Of a DNA stretch of 32,360 nt, positions 1 through 7,594 are shown piece after piece. The DNA is from Candidatus Magasanikiibacteriota bacterium. GTDB taxonomy: Bacteria > Patescibacteriota > Patescibacteriia > Magasanikbacterales > JACTTX01. The notes beneath the pieces were generated by a model. It did not search any database, had not been told where the DNA came from, and was given only the letters and a program-made list of their open reading frames with translations. Within the stretch, counting starts at the first letter, position 1; each line of letters opens with the position of its first letter. The stretch is from positions 1 to 32,360 of the forward strand of contig JACTTX010000003.1 of the NCBI GenBank assembly GCA_015661005.1, written 5' to 3'. Position numbers and translations under genes: made by a program.

Positions 1-186
1 CTTGGCCAGCGGTTCTTCCTGAAGTCCAACGAACCGTTTAAGCAAAAGGATAATCTTGCACCGCGTCGGCGTCTCGGCGTCCACATGAATCGTGACCGAG
101 ACCTTTGATGCCAAACGGGGCGCCGTGAGCCCCATCAGACACCGCGCCGGAAGCATCTTAATATCTCCGATTGGCCCCGGTTGCAT
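1..186 (-). CDS. Unknown protein, N-terminal 62 residues (runs off window)
   Basis: An open frame on the minus strand starts at ATG 184-186 and stays open to the window edge (62 codons, beginning MQPGPIGDIKMLPARCLMGL). It is too short for the ORF track. The start is supported by a strong Shine-Dalgarno sequence, AAGGAGGG, four bases upstream. I do not recognise the family. The visible part has alternating hydrophobic stretches (VSVTIHV, KIILLLKRF) and no obvious signal peptide. It lies downstream of nrdJ on the same strand, separated by a likely terminator, so it is probably a separate unit. It belongs to the SD-led class of genes seen in this window, unlike nrdJ. The rest of the gene is needed to name it. 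Confidence 0.6.
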   Translation of the reverse strand, partial: MQPGPIGDIKMLPARCLMGLTAPRLASKVSVTIHVDAETPTRCKIILLLKRFVGLQEEPLAK

Positions 187-301
187 CTTTCCCTCCTTGT
201 TTTTGAGGACGCTTTATTGACCTCGCGCCACTGCGTTCTATGAACACTTACACGTCGGCGCGCCATCCGTTACACGCCGTCAAAAATTTTATCCCAGTAA
301 C

Positions 302-326
302 AAAACGCCCCGACTTTATCAGAGCG
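302..326 (-). terminator. Intrinsic terminator after nrdJ
   Basis: Read on the minus strand, an 8-bp stem with two G-U pairs (CGCTCTGA / TCGGGGCG) is followed by TTTTGTT, about 20 bases after the nrdJ stop codon. It is a moderate-strength intrinsic terminator. Confidence 0.5.
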
Positions 327-346
327 CCAGTTACTCCGTTTCTAAA

Positions 347-3300
347 TTACGAGCATCCCATGGAATTCCCGCAGTTCAAACATTTATAACACGATCCATT
401 CCTGACCGTGATATGCCCGCAGGTGTCGCAAGCCGGAGCGTCGCCCATCATTTCTTCCAGTTGAGCGTCAACGGCGGTTTTTCCAGAAGCGGCGACTGAC
501 GCCGTTTTAATTTCCATCGTGGCGGACGCTTCTTTAATAAACGGCGCCGCTTTCAAGACATCCTGAAAACTATCCGCCCGCGTTTCTGTTGGCGCCACTT
601 GCACAATATCCGTGCGTCCCAAATATTCCATAGCCAGCACGCGGAAAATATAATCAATGACCGACGTGCACATTTTCACGTTCGGATGATTGGTAAAACC
701 GGACGGCTCAAAGCGCGTGAAGGTGAATTTCTCCACGAACTTTTCCAGCGGCACGCCGTATTGAAGCCCCAAAGAAATGGAAACGGCAAAACAATTCAAG
801 AGTGAACGGAAAGCCGCGCCTTCTCTGAACATATCAATGAAAATTTCACCTAAGGCGCCATTCGGATATTCACCGGTGCGGATATATACTTGTTGATTGC
901 CAATTTTAGCTTCCACCGTAATGCCGGTGCGCTTGGCCGGTAACTGCCGCCGCACGCCGTACTCGGCACCGTTTGAAATCGCGGCTGGCGCTGCGGCCGC
1001 AACCATTACCTGTTCCCGGTTATTTGTTATTTGTTCTTTATTTTCCATTTTAGAAGTGTCCCCTTTAGAACTGTCCCCATTCTTTTTGTTATCTGACTTT
1101 GTTGAAAGCGGCTGTGACAATTTGCATCCATCGCGGTAAAGAGCGACGGCTTTTAATCCCAGACGCCACGATTCCATATACGCATCTTTCACGTCGTCCA
1201 CCGTTACCTCATTCGGCATGTTGATGGTTTTGGAGATGGCGCCGCTCAAAAATGGTTGCACCGCCGCCATCATCCGAATGTGCCCCAAGTGATGAATGAA
1301 GCGCTGACCTTTCTTGCCGCACCGATTGGCACAGTCAAAAACGGAGTAATGTTCCGACTTCAAATACGGCGCGCCTTCAATGGTCATGGCGCCGCAAACA
1401 AATTCATTGGCCGCTTCAATCTCTGTGTCCGTGAAGCCCAGCGCTTTCAATAAATTAAAATTGAAATCATTGTATTGCGCCGCGGTCAGGCCGAGCCGCT
1501 TCATCACTTCTTCACCAAGCGTCCAGACGTTAAAAGCAAACGGTATTTCAAAAACACCGGCCAAATTTTTCTCCACCACTTCCAAATCCTTCTCCGTGAA
1601 GCCCTTGGCCTTTAAACTTTCATGATTGATGTGCGGCGCGTTTTTCAAAGTGGCGCGGCCTTTGACATATTCCACAATTTCTTTAATTTGCATTTCATTA
1701 TATCCAAGCGTGCGCAAAGCCGTCGGCAATGACTCATTCACAATCTTCATATAACCGCCGCCGGCAAGTTTTTTGAATTTCACCAAGGCAAAATCGGGTT
1801 CCACACCGGTGGTGGCGCAATCCATCAAAAGTCCAATCGTGCCGGTGGGCGCCAGCAATGTTGTCTGCGCATTGCGGTAACCATACCTTTCACCAAGCAC
1901 CACCGCCTCATCCCACGATTCCTGCGCCGCTTTAAGGAGATACGATGGACAAACATTTTGATCAAGACCAACCGGCAGAACTTCCAATTTTTCATATTCC
2001 GTTGGCGCGGTGTTGTAGACGGCGCGGCGGTGATTGCGCATCACTCGCAACATCTCTTCTTTGTTCTCATTGTACTTTGGAAACATTCCCAAATGTCCGG
2101 CCATTTCCGCGGACGTGGCATAGGAAACACCGGTCATAATGGCGGTGACGGCGCCGGCAATGGCGCGTGCTGGCGGCGAGTCATAAGCAATGCCGGAAGC
2201 CATCAGCACTCCACTTCCCAAATTAGCGTAACCCAAACCAAGTGTGCGAAAATCATAACTCATCTGGCCGATTTCTTTGCTTGGGTACTGGGCCATCAAC
2301 ACGGAAATTTCCAAAGTGATGGTCCAAATGCGGACGGCGTGGCGGAAGTCATCAACTTTGAAAGTCAAAGTGTTGGCGTCAAAAAAATGTTGAAGATTCA
2401 AAGACATTAAGTTGCAAGCGGTATTGTCCAAAAACATGTATTCAGAGCATGGATTACTGGCGTTGATTCGACCGGACTTCGGACAAGTGTGCCACTCGTT
2501 AATGATGGTGTCGGTTTGAATGCCGGGATCGGCACAGCTCCAAGCCGCATAAGCAATTTTCTGCCAAAGATCGCGGGCTTTGAAGGTCTTGCAAACGCGA
2601 TCGTCAGTGCGCCATTTCAGATTCCAATCACCGTCTTCCAAAACAGCGCGAAAAAAACTGTTCGGTATGCGCACGGAGTTGTTGGAATTTTGTCCGGAGA
2701 CGGTGAGATAGGCCTCGCCTTCATAGTCAGATGGATAACCGCCAACAATTAAAGCCGCCACCTTTTTCTCTTCTTCCACTTTCCAATTCACAAAGGCCTC
2801 AATATCCGGATGATCAATATCCAAACAAACCATCTTGGCGGCGCGGCGGGTGGTGCCGCCGGACTTGATGGCGCCGGCGGCGCGATCGCCGATTTTCAAA
2901 AACGACATTAATCCGGAAGAGCGGCCGCCGCCCGAGAGCGGCTCGCCATTGCCGCGCAAAGAGGAAAAGTTGGTGCCGGTGCCGGAACCATATTTAAACA
3001 ATCGCGCTTCTCTGACCCAGAGATCCATAATGCCGCCTTCATTCACCAAATCATCTTTGATGGATTGGATGAAGCAGTTATGCACGACGACGCCATTGGC
3101 GGCAAATTTTTCTGTAGAAGTTTGAATGTCAAAAACCTCTTGCACATCAAGCGGCTCAAAAGCAATAACGGTTTCTTCAGAAATATTTTTTTTATTTTTA
3201 CCGTCAACCGTTTCATTTAGTTCTCTCAACTTTGTCATTTTTCTTTTGGAAGCAAACCCAACCTGCTCTTCAAATTTCTTTCTTTCTGAAGCGTACGCAA

Positions 3301-4762
3301 TGATGACGTGATTCAGAACACCGCGATTTTCTCTTCTATCCCGACACTCGCTGATACGCGAATAAATTCCCAGACCGGATAAAAGCAGGTGCACTTCATG
3401 AGCTAATTTTGCCGATGTCGTTGCTAAACAGACATCACCGGAATTTCTCCCGTCATCTTTGCGTATTCTTACCGCGCCATCGGCTTGAAATAATCCTCTA
3501 AGAAATGCCCGCTGTGCTTCCGGCGTAGCCGCAAAAATTTTCTTCGGCACGCCCACATTTCTACTACCTAAACCAAGTTCAAAGACCTGACGAAATTCTA
3601 TCGTTTCTTTAAAATCGTGTTTGACAATTTTATATTCAGGACTGATGTTGGGCTTAGCGGTAACAGTGTAGGCGCCAAAAACATCCTCAAATAATCGCGC
3701 GATTCTGACAAATTCATCTTCCGTAGCGGCAACTACTCCAAAAAGAGTGGTCTTATTATAGGTGCCGGCATAACCATCGCCAACATGGAAACCGACCAAC
3801 TCTGCTTGCGCAGTTGTAACCATTTCTTTTTCTTTCAAAAAACTATAAGCGCCAACCTCTTGTTTAGTTACAAATAAAACTTTTTTATTTAATGTCTCCT
3901 CTGCCGGAAGCCAAGAATACCAACCACCTTCCTTCTCTCTTTCTTTTGAAGCCATGACCAAATGATCAGCGGTCAAATCAACATACTGGCCATTGCTCAA
4001 TTTCATTCTGAATACTTGTCTCTTGCCATTTTTTTTAACGGCTAAAATTTTTGCCCAATTATTGCCGTCATAAACTAACAGATCCGTTCGGTTGTTTTGA
4101 ACGACTTCACTGATGGTCAACCATCCTTCGCTTGTTAAAAGTTTGGTGTCACCAACGACGCACGCATGGGGCTGTGGATGCGTATATGCGTCCGCGGCGC
4201 GAGTGAGCACGCCGGTTCCCGGATCAACATAATAATGTCCTTGCGACTGGCTGTTGATGCCATAAGCCCAATTCAAACCAGTGTTAAAAAATTGCGGGGA
4301 GTTCGGGACGCCCATTTGATGGAGCATCATATAAACACTCTCATCATAATAAGCGGCCGCATCTTCCGTGGTGGCAAAGTATCCGTACTTCTCTCCCCAA
4401 TATCGCCAGCATCCCACCATTCTATGCACGACTTGTTTCACGCTGTGTTCGGACCCAAGCGCCGGTTGACCGTCCGCCGTGCGTTTAGGCGTGCCGTCTT
4501 CATTGGTTTGCGGCACGCCGGTTTTACGAAAATATTTTTGCGCCAAAATATCCGTGGCCACTTGCGACCAAAAAATCGGCACTTCCACATCATTCATTTC
4601 AAAAACAACGGTCCCGTCCGTGTTGCGGATAATTGAAGACCGTTTTTCATATTGTACGCTGGCAAAGGGATCGGCGCCGACCTTGGTAAAAATACGAGGA
4701 ATGGCCAAACCTTTAAGAGCCGTGCTCTGGGCGACGGCAAACCCGGTTTGCAGTTCGGACAT
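347..4762 (-). CDS. nrdJ: Adenosylcobalamin-dependent (class II) ribonucleoside-diphosphate reductase, with intein
   Basis: This enzyme reduces ribonucleotides to deoxyribonucleotides using adenosylcobalamin to generate the thiyl radical, so it works with or without oxygen. The precursor is 1471 aa; residues 201-562 are an intein, leaving a mature protein of 1109 aa. Family signatures outside the intein include CFIQSIKDDLVNEGG just after the splice point, FKYGSGTGTNFSSLRG, the active-site segment NPCSEYMFLDNTACNLMSL and GTIGLLMDCATTG. The C-terminus carries a cysteine-rich zinc-ribbon-like tail (CDTCGH...CYKCLNCG) typical of this NrdJ subfamily. A low-complexity linker before the tail region contains a repeat-derived stretch, GDSSKGDTSK. 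The start at ATG 4760-4762 has no visible SD. Two NrdR-box-like sites lie in the leader, which fits nucleotide-responsive control. No cobalamin genes or recognisable cobalamin riboswitch were seen, so the cofactor may be imported. Confidence 0.95.
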   Translation of the reverse strand: MSELQTGFAVAQSTALKGLAIPRIFTKVGADPFASVQYEKRSSIIRNTDGTVVFEMNDVEVPIFWSQVATDILAQKYFRKTGVPQTNEDGTPKRTADGQPALGSEHSVKQVVHRMVGCWRYWGEKYGYFATTEDAAAYYDESVYMMLHQMGVPNSPQFFNTGLNWAYGINSQSQGHYYVDPGTGVLTRAADAYTHPQPHACVVGDTKLLTSEGWLTISEVVQNNRTDLLVYDGNNWAKILAVKKNGKRQVFRMKLSNGQYVDLTADHLVMASKEREKEGGWYSWLPAEETLNKKVLFVTKQEVGAYSFLKEKEMVTTAQAELVGFHVGDGYAGTYNKTTLFGVVAATEDEFVRIARLFEDVFGAYTVTAKPNISPEYKIVKHDFKETIEFRQVFELGLGSRNVGVPKKIFAATPEAQRAFLRGLFQADGAVRIRKDDGRNSGDVCLATTSAKLAHEVHLLLSGLGIYSRISECRDRRENRGVLNHVIIAYASERKKFEEQVGFASKRKMTKLRELNETVDGKNKKNISEETVIAFEPLDVQEVFDIQTSTEKFAANGVVVHNCFIQSIKDDLVNEGGIMDLWVREARLFKYGSGTGTNFSSLRGNGEPLSGGGRSSGLMSFLKIGDRAAGAIKSGGTTRRAAKMVCLDIDHPDIEAFVNWKVEEEKKVAALIVGGYPSDYEGEAYLTVSGQNSNNSVRIPNSFFRAVLEDGDWNLKWRTDDRVCKTFKARDLWQKIAYAAWSCADPGIQTDTIINEWHTCPKSGRINASNPCSEYMFLDNTACNLMSLNLQHFFDANTLTFKVDDFRHAVRIWTITLEISVLMAQYPSKEIGQMSYDFRTLGLGYANLGSGVLMASGIAYDSPPARAIAGAVTAIMTGVSYATSAEMAGHLGMFPKYNENKEEMLRVMRNHRRAVYNTAPTEYEKLEVLPVGLDQNVCPSYLLKAAQESWDEAVVLGERYGYRNAQTTLLAPTGTIGLLMDCATTGVEPDFALVKFKKLAGGGYMKIVNESLPTALRTLGYNEMQIKEIVEYVKGRATLKNAPHINHESLKAKGFTEKDLEVVEKNLAGVFEIPFAFNVWTLGEEVMKRLGLTAAQYNDFNFNLLKALGFTDTEIEAANEFVCGAMTIEGAPYLKSEHYSVFDCANRCGKKGQRFIHHLGHIRMMAAVQPFLSGAISKTINMPNEVTVDDVKDAYMESWRLGLKAVALYRDGCKLSQPLSTKSDNKKNGDSSKGDTSKMENKEQITNNREQVMVAAAAPAAISNGAEYGVRRQLPAKRTGITVEAKIGNQQVYIRTGEYPNGALGEIFIDMFREGAAFRSLLNCFAVSISLGLQYGVPLEKFVEKFTFTRFEPSGFTNHPNVKMCTSVIDYIFRVLAMEYLGRTDIVQVAPTETRADSFQDVLKAAPFIKEASATMEIKTASVAASGKTAVDAQLEEMMGDAPACDTCGHITVRNGSCYKCLNCGNSMGCS
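1049..1078 (-). repeat. Tandem GGGGACAGTTCTAAA-family copies inside nrdJ
   Basis: Two adjacent 15-bp copies (TTTAGAAGTGTCCCC and TTTAGAACTGTCCCC on the plus strand) differ at one base. On the coding strand they are read in frame as GDSSK and GDTSK within the low-complexity linker of NrdJ. The same word forms the palindrome in the rpoB-rpoC gap and is related to the palindrome at 5030-5057. Confidence 0.8.
3077..4162 (-). mobile_element. LAGLIDADG-type intein within NrdJ
   Basis: The 362-residue insert begins with Cys (CVVGDTKLLTSEGWLTISEV, block A) and ends VVVHN, directly followed by the extein residue Cys563 (CFIQS), so all splice-junction residues are present. Block B is recognisable as LTADHLVMA. 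Two LAGLIDADG-like helices, LVGFHVGDGYAG and FLRGLFQADGAV, indicate a homing endonuclease with its acidic residues retained, so the element may still be mobile. The extein join is PQPHA|CFIQS, a highly conserved part of the reductase. The DNA of the insert is visibly more AT-rich than the surrounding gene, consistent with horizontal origin. It should self-excise after translation. Confidence 0.93.
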
Positions 4763-4850
4763 AAGGTGCTGATGATGGCGGAGAGCCGCCGTTTTTTGAC
4801 GATTTAAAAGCCACGCGGCGGACCGGCGTTTTTCATTAAAATTACGCGAT

Positions 4851-4898
4851 CCACTACATCTTGTGGTTCAAACCGTTCTGAACCACTAGATATTGTGC
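4851..4898 (-). promoter_or_regulatory. Pair of NrdR-box-like sites upstream of nrdJ
   Basis: Two 16-bp near-palindromes, CCACTACATCTTGTGG (4851-4866) and CCACTAGATATTGTGC (4883-4898), match 12 and 13 of 16 positions of the NrdR-box consensus ACACWATATATWGTGT as I recall it. Their starts are exactly 32 bp apart, the three-helical-turn spacing usual for NrdR box pairs. A further inverted repeat, GTGGTTCA...TGAACCAC, links the two. They lie downstream of the predicted promoter, where bound NrdR could block elongation or initiation. NrdR itself is not in the window. Confidence 0.65.
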
Positions 4899-4919
4899 GT
4901 GGCATTCTGAGCAAGGAGA

Positions 4920-4948
4920 AGTATAGCAAGCCGTTTTTAGCCCGGCAA
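4920..4948 (-). promoter_or_regulatory. nrdJ promoter
   Basis: Minus-strand TTGCCG, a 17-bp spacer, then TATACT. The predicted transcript starts near 4912, leaving a leader of about 150 bases that contains the NrdR-like boxes and a GGCGG/CCGCC hairpin next to the start codon. Confidence 0.6.
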
Positions 4949-5029
4949 GTTTCCCCTGCGACCCGTTTTTACCGCGTTTTTGCGTACGTTTTTCGCTCCC
5001 TTATTTTGAGACGCCAAGGTTATCCACAC

Positions 5030-5057
5030 GGGGACAGTTACCTCGGTAACTGTCCCC
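5030..5057. repeat. REP-like palindrome, GGGGACAGTTACC family
   Basis: A perfect 13-bp inverted repeat (GGGGACAGTTACC / GGTAACTGTCCCC) with a 2-base loop lies between the divergent nrdJ promoter and the Nudix-like gene's promoter. The outer ten bases match the repeats at 1049-1078 and 14779-14832, while the inner bases differ but still pair. Confidence 0.8.
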
Positions 5058-5060
5058 AAT

Positions 5061-5089
5061 TTGACAACACCGACGGCTTCCATTAAAGT
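5061..5089 (+). promoter_or_regulatory. Promoter of the Nudix-like gene
   Basis: TTGACA, 17-bp spacer, TAAAGT. Downstream the leader has a GGAGGAA...TTCCTCC hairpin followed by CGCTTTTTTG, which could be an attenuator, and then the SD of the gene at 5187. Confidence 0.65.
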
Positions 5090-5186
5090 GGGTTTGGAGG
5101 AAAGAATCCGTGCTTCCTCCGAAGCGCTTTTTTGTACCCGTGAAGCCCTACCAAAAGTTTAAACCCAAACCATTAGGAGGTTTTCC

Positions 5187-5753
5187 GTGAATACTCCCGC
5201 CGTCTCTCGTTTTTCCGCCAAAAAAACCCGTCCGGATATCTTGTCGCCAAAATTCGCGGCCGTGCGTCGTTTGTTCAAAGCGGCCACGGCAATGAGTGAA
5301 CATGTTGTCGTTGTGCCAATCAATACCGACGACAATGTTTTCATGCGCCGCACCGCCAAGAAATCCGCGTCAAATATGACGGCGCTCCCCGCCGCCAACA
5401 CCAATTTCGTTCTTCCCCATGGCGTCCTGCGCGTCGGCGAGGATATTTTTGAGGCCGGCCGACGCGTCCTCGCCGTTCAGATGGGCCTCACCGCCCTGTC
5501 ATGGCGCCGGATTGCCCACTTCGGGGACCATTGCTATCAGTGCAGTATCGTGGTGGCGCGAAAAGTTGAACTTGACCCCGCGGAAATCGCTTGGGCAACC
5601 GTGGATGAAAACGATCTCGTTCCCGTCACTCTTCGTTACCCGCCGTCTTTTCCGGCGTCGGAACTTCTCTCGCAACTTGCAAGCGGCGTCACACCACTCA
5701 TCTCCGGTTTCGGGATCGCGCTCTGGCTGGCAACGTATATGCACATGACCTAA
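5187..5753 (+). CDS. Nudix-fold-like protein with degenerate Nudix box
   Basis: A 188-aa protein starting at GTG, chosen because AGGAGG sits six bases upstream. Residues 79-101 (HGVLRVGEDIFEAGRRVLAV...GL) follow the spacing of the Nudix box (GX5EX7REUXEEXGU), but the catalytic RE and EE positions read RV and VQ, so hydrolase activity is doubtful. The following segment, with HCYQCSIVVARKVELDPAEIAWATVDENDLVP, resembles the later strands and the helix of a Nudix domain. The last 20 residues are hydrophobic (VTPLISGFGIALWLATYM) and might anchor it. It has its own promoter and terminator, so it is monocistronic. The Nudix assignment is from pattern only; it could instead be an unrelated lineage-specific protein. 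Confidence 0.55.
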   Translation: MNTPAVSRFSAKKTRPDILSPKFAAVRRLFKAATAMSEHVVVVPINTDDNVFMRRTAKKSASNMTALPAANTNFVLPHGVLRVGEDIFEAGRRVLAVQMGLTALSWRRIAHFGDHCYQCSIVVARKVELDPAEIAWATVDENDLVPVTLRYPPSFPASELLSQLASGVTPLISGFGIALWLATYMHMT

Positions 5754-5798
5754 TCAACGCCAATCCCTGACCAAAAAACACGATCAAACAAAACGAAG

Positions 5799-5828
5799 GA
5801 GGGCAACACGAACGTGCTGCCCTCTTTT
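5799..5828 (+). terminator. Intrinsic terminator after the Nudix-like gene
   Basis: Stem GAGGGCA / TGCCCTC with an inner CACG/CGTG stem, followed by TTTT. Confidence 0.8.
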
Positions 5829-5863
5829 ATGTTGTCTCCTTTTATGTTGACCGCCTGTCCTCA

Positions 5864-6472
5864 TTAGAAAATCGTGAGGAGGGCGGCGGTGCCGACCGGC
5901 ACGATCAGGTTGTCATGGCGGCGGCTCGCTAGCTCCAGCGCCGCAATGTAAAACGGCGCGCGAATGAGCATGGCGGCGGTGAAACTCACGTCCTGCCCGG
6001 AAAGCAGAAACGCGAGCGCCAGTGTCAGCACGTTGCTGGCCACCAAACAGGCGAACGCGCCCGAGAGCGTCTTGCCATTCCGGAGACGCACGTGGCCCCA
6101 GTGCAGACCGACAATCCGCGCCACCGGATCGGCGGCCACGGAAATGATGGCCAGGAGCGCCACTGATTTTGGAAAAAACTCCACGGCCAGATAAATCCCG
6201 ACCGCCAATTCCCCAAAACCGGTGATGCCGTTCTTCTCATGAGGCCGCATCAGTTCTCCGTAGTGCCGGATCACCCACGCTCGAAACGGCGCGTGAATGA
6301 ACTTCCAGAGTTCAATCGTGATCACCACGATTACGAATCCGCGGCCGAGAGCGCGCACTTCCATAACGCTCAAGCCGTAGAATCCGTAAAACCCAATCAC
6401 GAATGCGGCGACCCCCCAATGGATCGTCGCGCGAAAAAAACTGTCTCGTTCTTCCTGCGTCCATTTCGCCAC
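5864..6472 (-). CDS. Polytopic lipid kinase-like protein (SEC59/DGK1/VTE5 type)
   Basis: A 202-aa membrane protein with five to six hydrophobic segments. The central motif AADPVARIVGLHWGHVRLRNGKTLSGAFACLVASN and the late ELASRRHDNLIVP segment match the arrangement seen in CTP-dependent dolichol, diacylglycerol and phytol kinases (D-x-x-A...G...K-T/S-x-x-G, then E...DN...P). The likely reaction is phosphorylation of an isoprenoid alcohol or diacylglycerol in the membrane. The substrate cannot be told from sequence. Start: GTG at 6470-6472 with AAGGAGG upstream. Its promoter overlaps the divergent promoter of the RibD-like gene. It could instead belong to a related CDP-lipid family, but the motif pair favours the kinase group. 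Confidence 0.7.
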   Translation of the reverse strand: MAKWTQEERDSFFRATIHWGVAAFVIGFYGFYGLSVMEVRALGRGFVIVVITIELWKFIHAPFRAWVIRHYGELMRPHEKNGITGFGELAVGIYLAVEFFPKSVALLAIISVAADPVARIVGLHWGHVRLRNGKTLSGAFACLVASNVLTLALAFLLSGQDVSFTAAMLIRAPFYIAALELASRRHDNLIVPVGTAALLTIF

Positions 6473-6498
6473 GATCCCCTCCTTAGTTGGTTCGTTTG

Positions 6499-6542
6499 GT
6501 TATACCATCGCGCTTGCGCTTGGTCAATGATGGTGTTATTAT
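6499..6542. promoter_or_regulatory. Overlapping divergent promoters
   Basis: On the minus strand TTGACC (6522-6527), 17-bp spacer, TATAAC (6499-6504) drives the lipid kinase-like gene. On the plus strand TTGCGC (6514-6519), 17 bp, TATTAT (6537-6542) drives the RibD-like gene. The two footprints overlap, so the promoters should compete. The plus-strand leader contains a CGCAC/GTGCG hairpin. Confidence 0.65.
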
Positions 6543-6592
6543 TTTCTCGCACCTAACGTGCGCTGTGTATGGAAACCCCCAAGGGAGAAAAT

Positions 6593-7531
6593 ATGAACGT
6601 TGACAGCGGGCAGTCTGAAAAGCAAAGGGAGATCACCATGATGCTCCTTGAAGACGGCCGGGGTGAGTTTCCAGATTTGCACACGCTGGAATTGCCGCCG
6701 GAACTCTTGCGTCTTTACGGCACCGGTCTGGAATTCGTCCGGTCGCCGGAAGGGATGACGGTCCCGCTCACGTTCGTGAACTTCGTCGTGAGCAAGGAAG
6801 GAATCTACAATCTCAAGGACCGGCCGGGCGGCGGCGCCATCTCCGGAGGAAACCGCGCCGACGCTTTCGGGATGGCCATCTTCCGCGCGGCGGCTGATGC
6901 GGTGATGGTTGGCTCGGGTACGGTGAACGGCGAACCAAAGCACCTGTGGAATCTGGACTTCATCTTTGACAAGTTCCCACAGATGCAGGGACTTGAAGAA
7001 CTACGCGCCGCGTTTCATCGCTTTCGCAAAGGATTGGCCAAGAAGGACAAGAACCCGCCAACTTTCTTCATGACCAACTCCGGAGACGTGAATCTTGATG
7101 CCGTCGTTTTTCACGATGAAACGACCAGCACATATATCGTCACCGGTGCGCAAGGTGCGGAGAACTTGGCCAGGAAATATCCGGATCTCGCCTCGCGTCG
7201 GCCAAAAGTTCTGGTCTACGGGATGGAGACACTGGATGAACCGGCAATGATGACGGATTTGCGGGGCCGTTTCAACATCAAGCACCTCCTTCATGAAGGT
7301 GGTCCAAGGGTTGTGAACGCGCTCATGCAAAAAGGGCTCGTTCACCAGTTCTTCCTAACGCAGATGAAGCAATCGCCCGCAGGCAACCTGTCGCCGGAAA
7401 ACGCGCAGTACCTGTTCTCCACACAGGATCACACCATCCCGCCGGAAGCAAAGATCGTCACCACGCGCCGTGACGCCACCGGCAACGCTACCCTCTACAA
7501 CTTGGATTTCCGCGCCGTCAAGCAACTCTGA
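6593..7531 (+). CDS. RibD C-terminal / DHFR-fold reductase-like protein
   Basis: A 312-aa protein. The track begins at 6569, but ATG 6593 (MNVDSGQ) is preferred because GGGAG precedes it at proper spacing. Hallmarks of the RibD_C (PF01872) family are GGGAISGGNRADAFGMAIFRAAADAVMVG (dinucleotide-binding region) and LLHEGGPRVVNALMQKGLV near the C-terminus. Family members reduce the ribosyl side chain of a riboflavin precursor or act as NAD(P)H-dependent dihydrofolate reductase-like enzymes. No riboflavin genes are nearby, so a stand-alone reductase role is more likely than classic riboflavin synthesis. It has its own promoter and a downstream hairpin. The long N-terminal extension before the core is unusual. 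Confidence 0.78.
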   Translation: MNVDSGQSEKQREITMMLLEDGRGEFPDLHTLELPPELLRLYGTGLEFVRSPEGMTVPLTFVNFVVSKEGIYNLKDRPGGGAISGGNRADAFGMAIFRAAADAVMVGSGTVNGEPKHLWNLDFIFDKFPQMQGLEELRAAFHRFRKGLAKKDKNPPTFFMTNSGDVNLDAVVFHDETTSTYIVTGAQGAENLARKYPDLASRRPKVLVYGMETLDEPAMMTDLRGRFNIKHLLHEGGPRVVNALMQKGLVHQFFLTQMKQSPAGNLSPENAQYLFSTQDHTIPPEAKIVTTRRDATGNATLYNLDFRAVKQL

Positions 7532-7544
7532 CCGGCGCGCGCAC

Positions 7545-7580
7545 AGCAAGGACTTCCGCTTTTCACGGAAGTCCTTTGCT
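7545..7580. terminator. Terminator hairpin between convergent RibD-like gene and ruvC
   Basis: A 14-bp stem, AGCAAGGACTTCCG pairing with CGGAAGTCCTTTGCT, with one bulge and a short loop, lies between the convergent genes. Its U-tract is weak on both strands, but the stem is strong. Confidence 0.6.
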
Positions 7581-7594
7581 TTGATCCCAAATTT

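Noticed and set aside
4777-4797. Plus-strand terminator GGCGG-AGAG-CCGCC-GTTTTTT near the nrdJ start
   Set aside because: No plus-strand gene ends there; more likely a leader hairpin of nrdJ, and the stem is only 5 bp.
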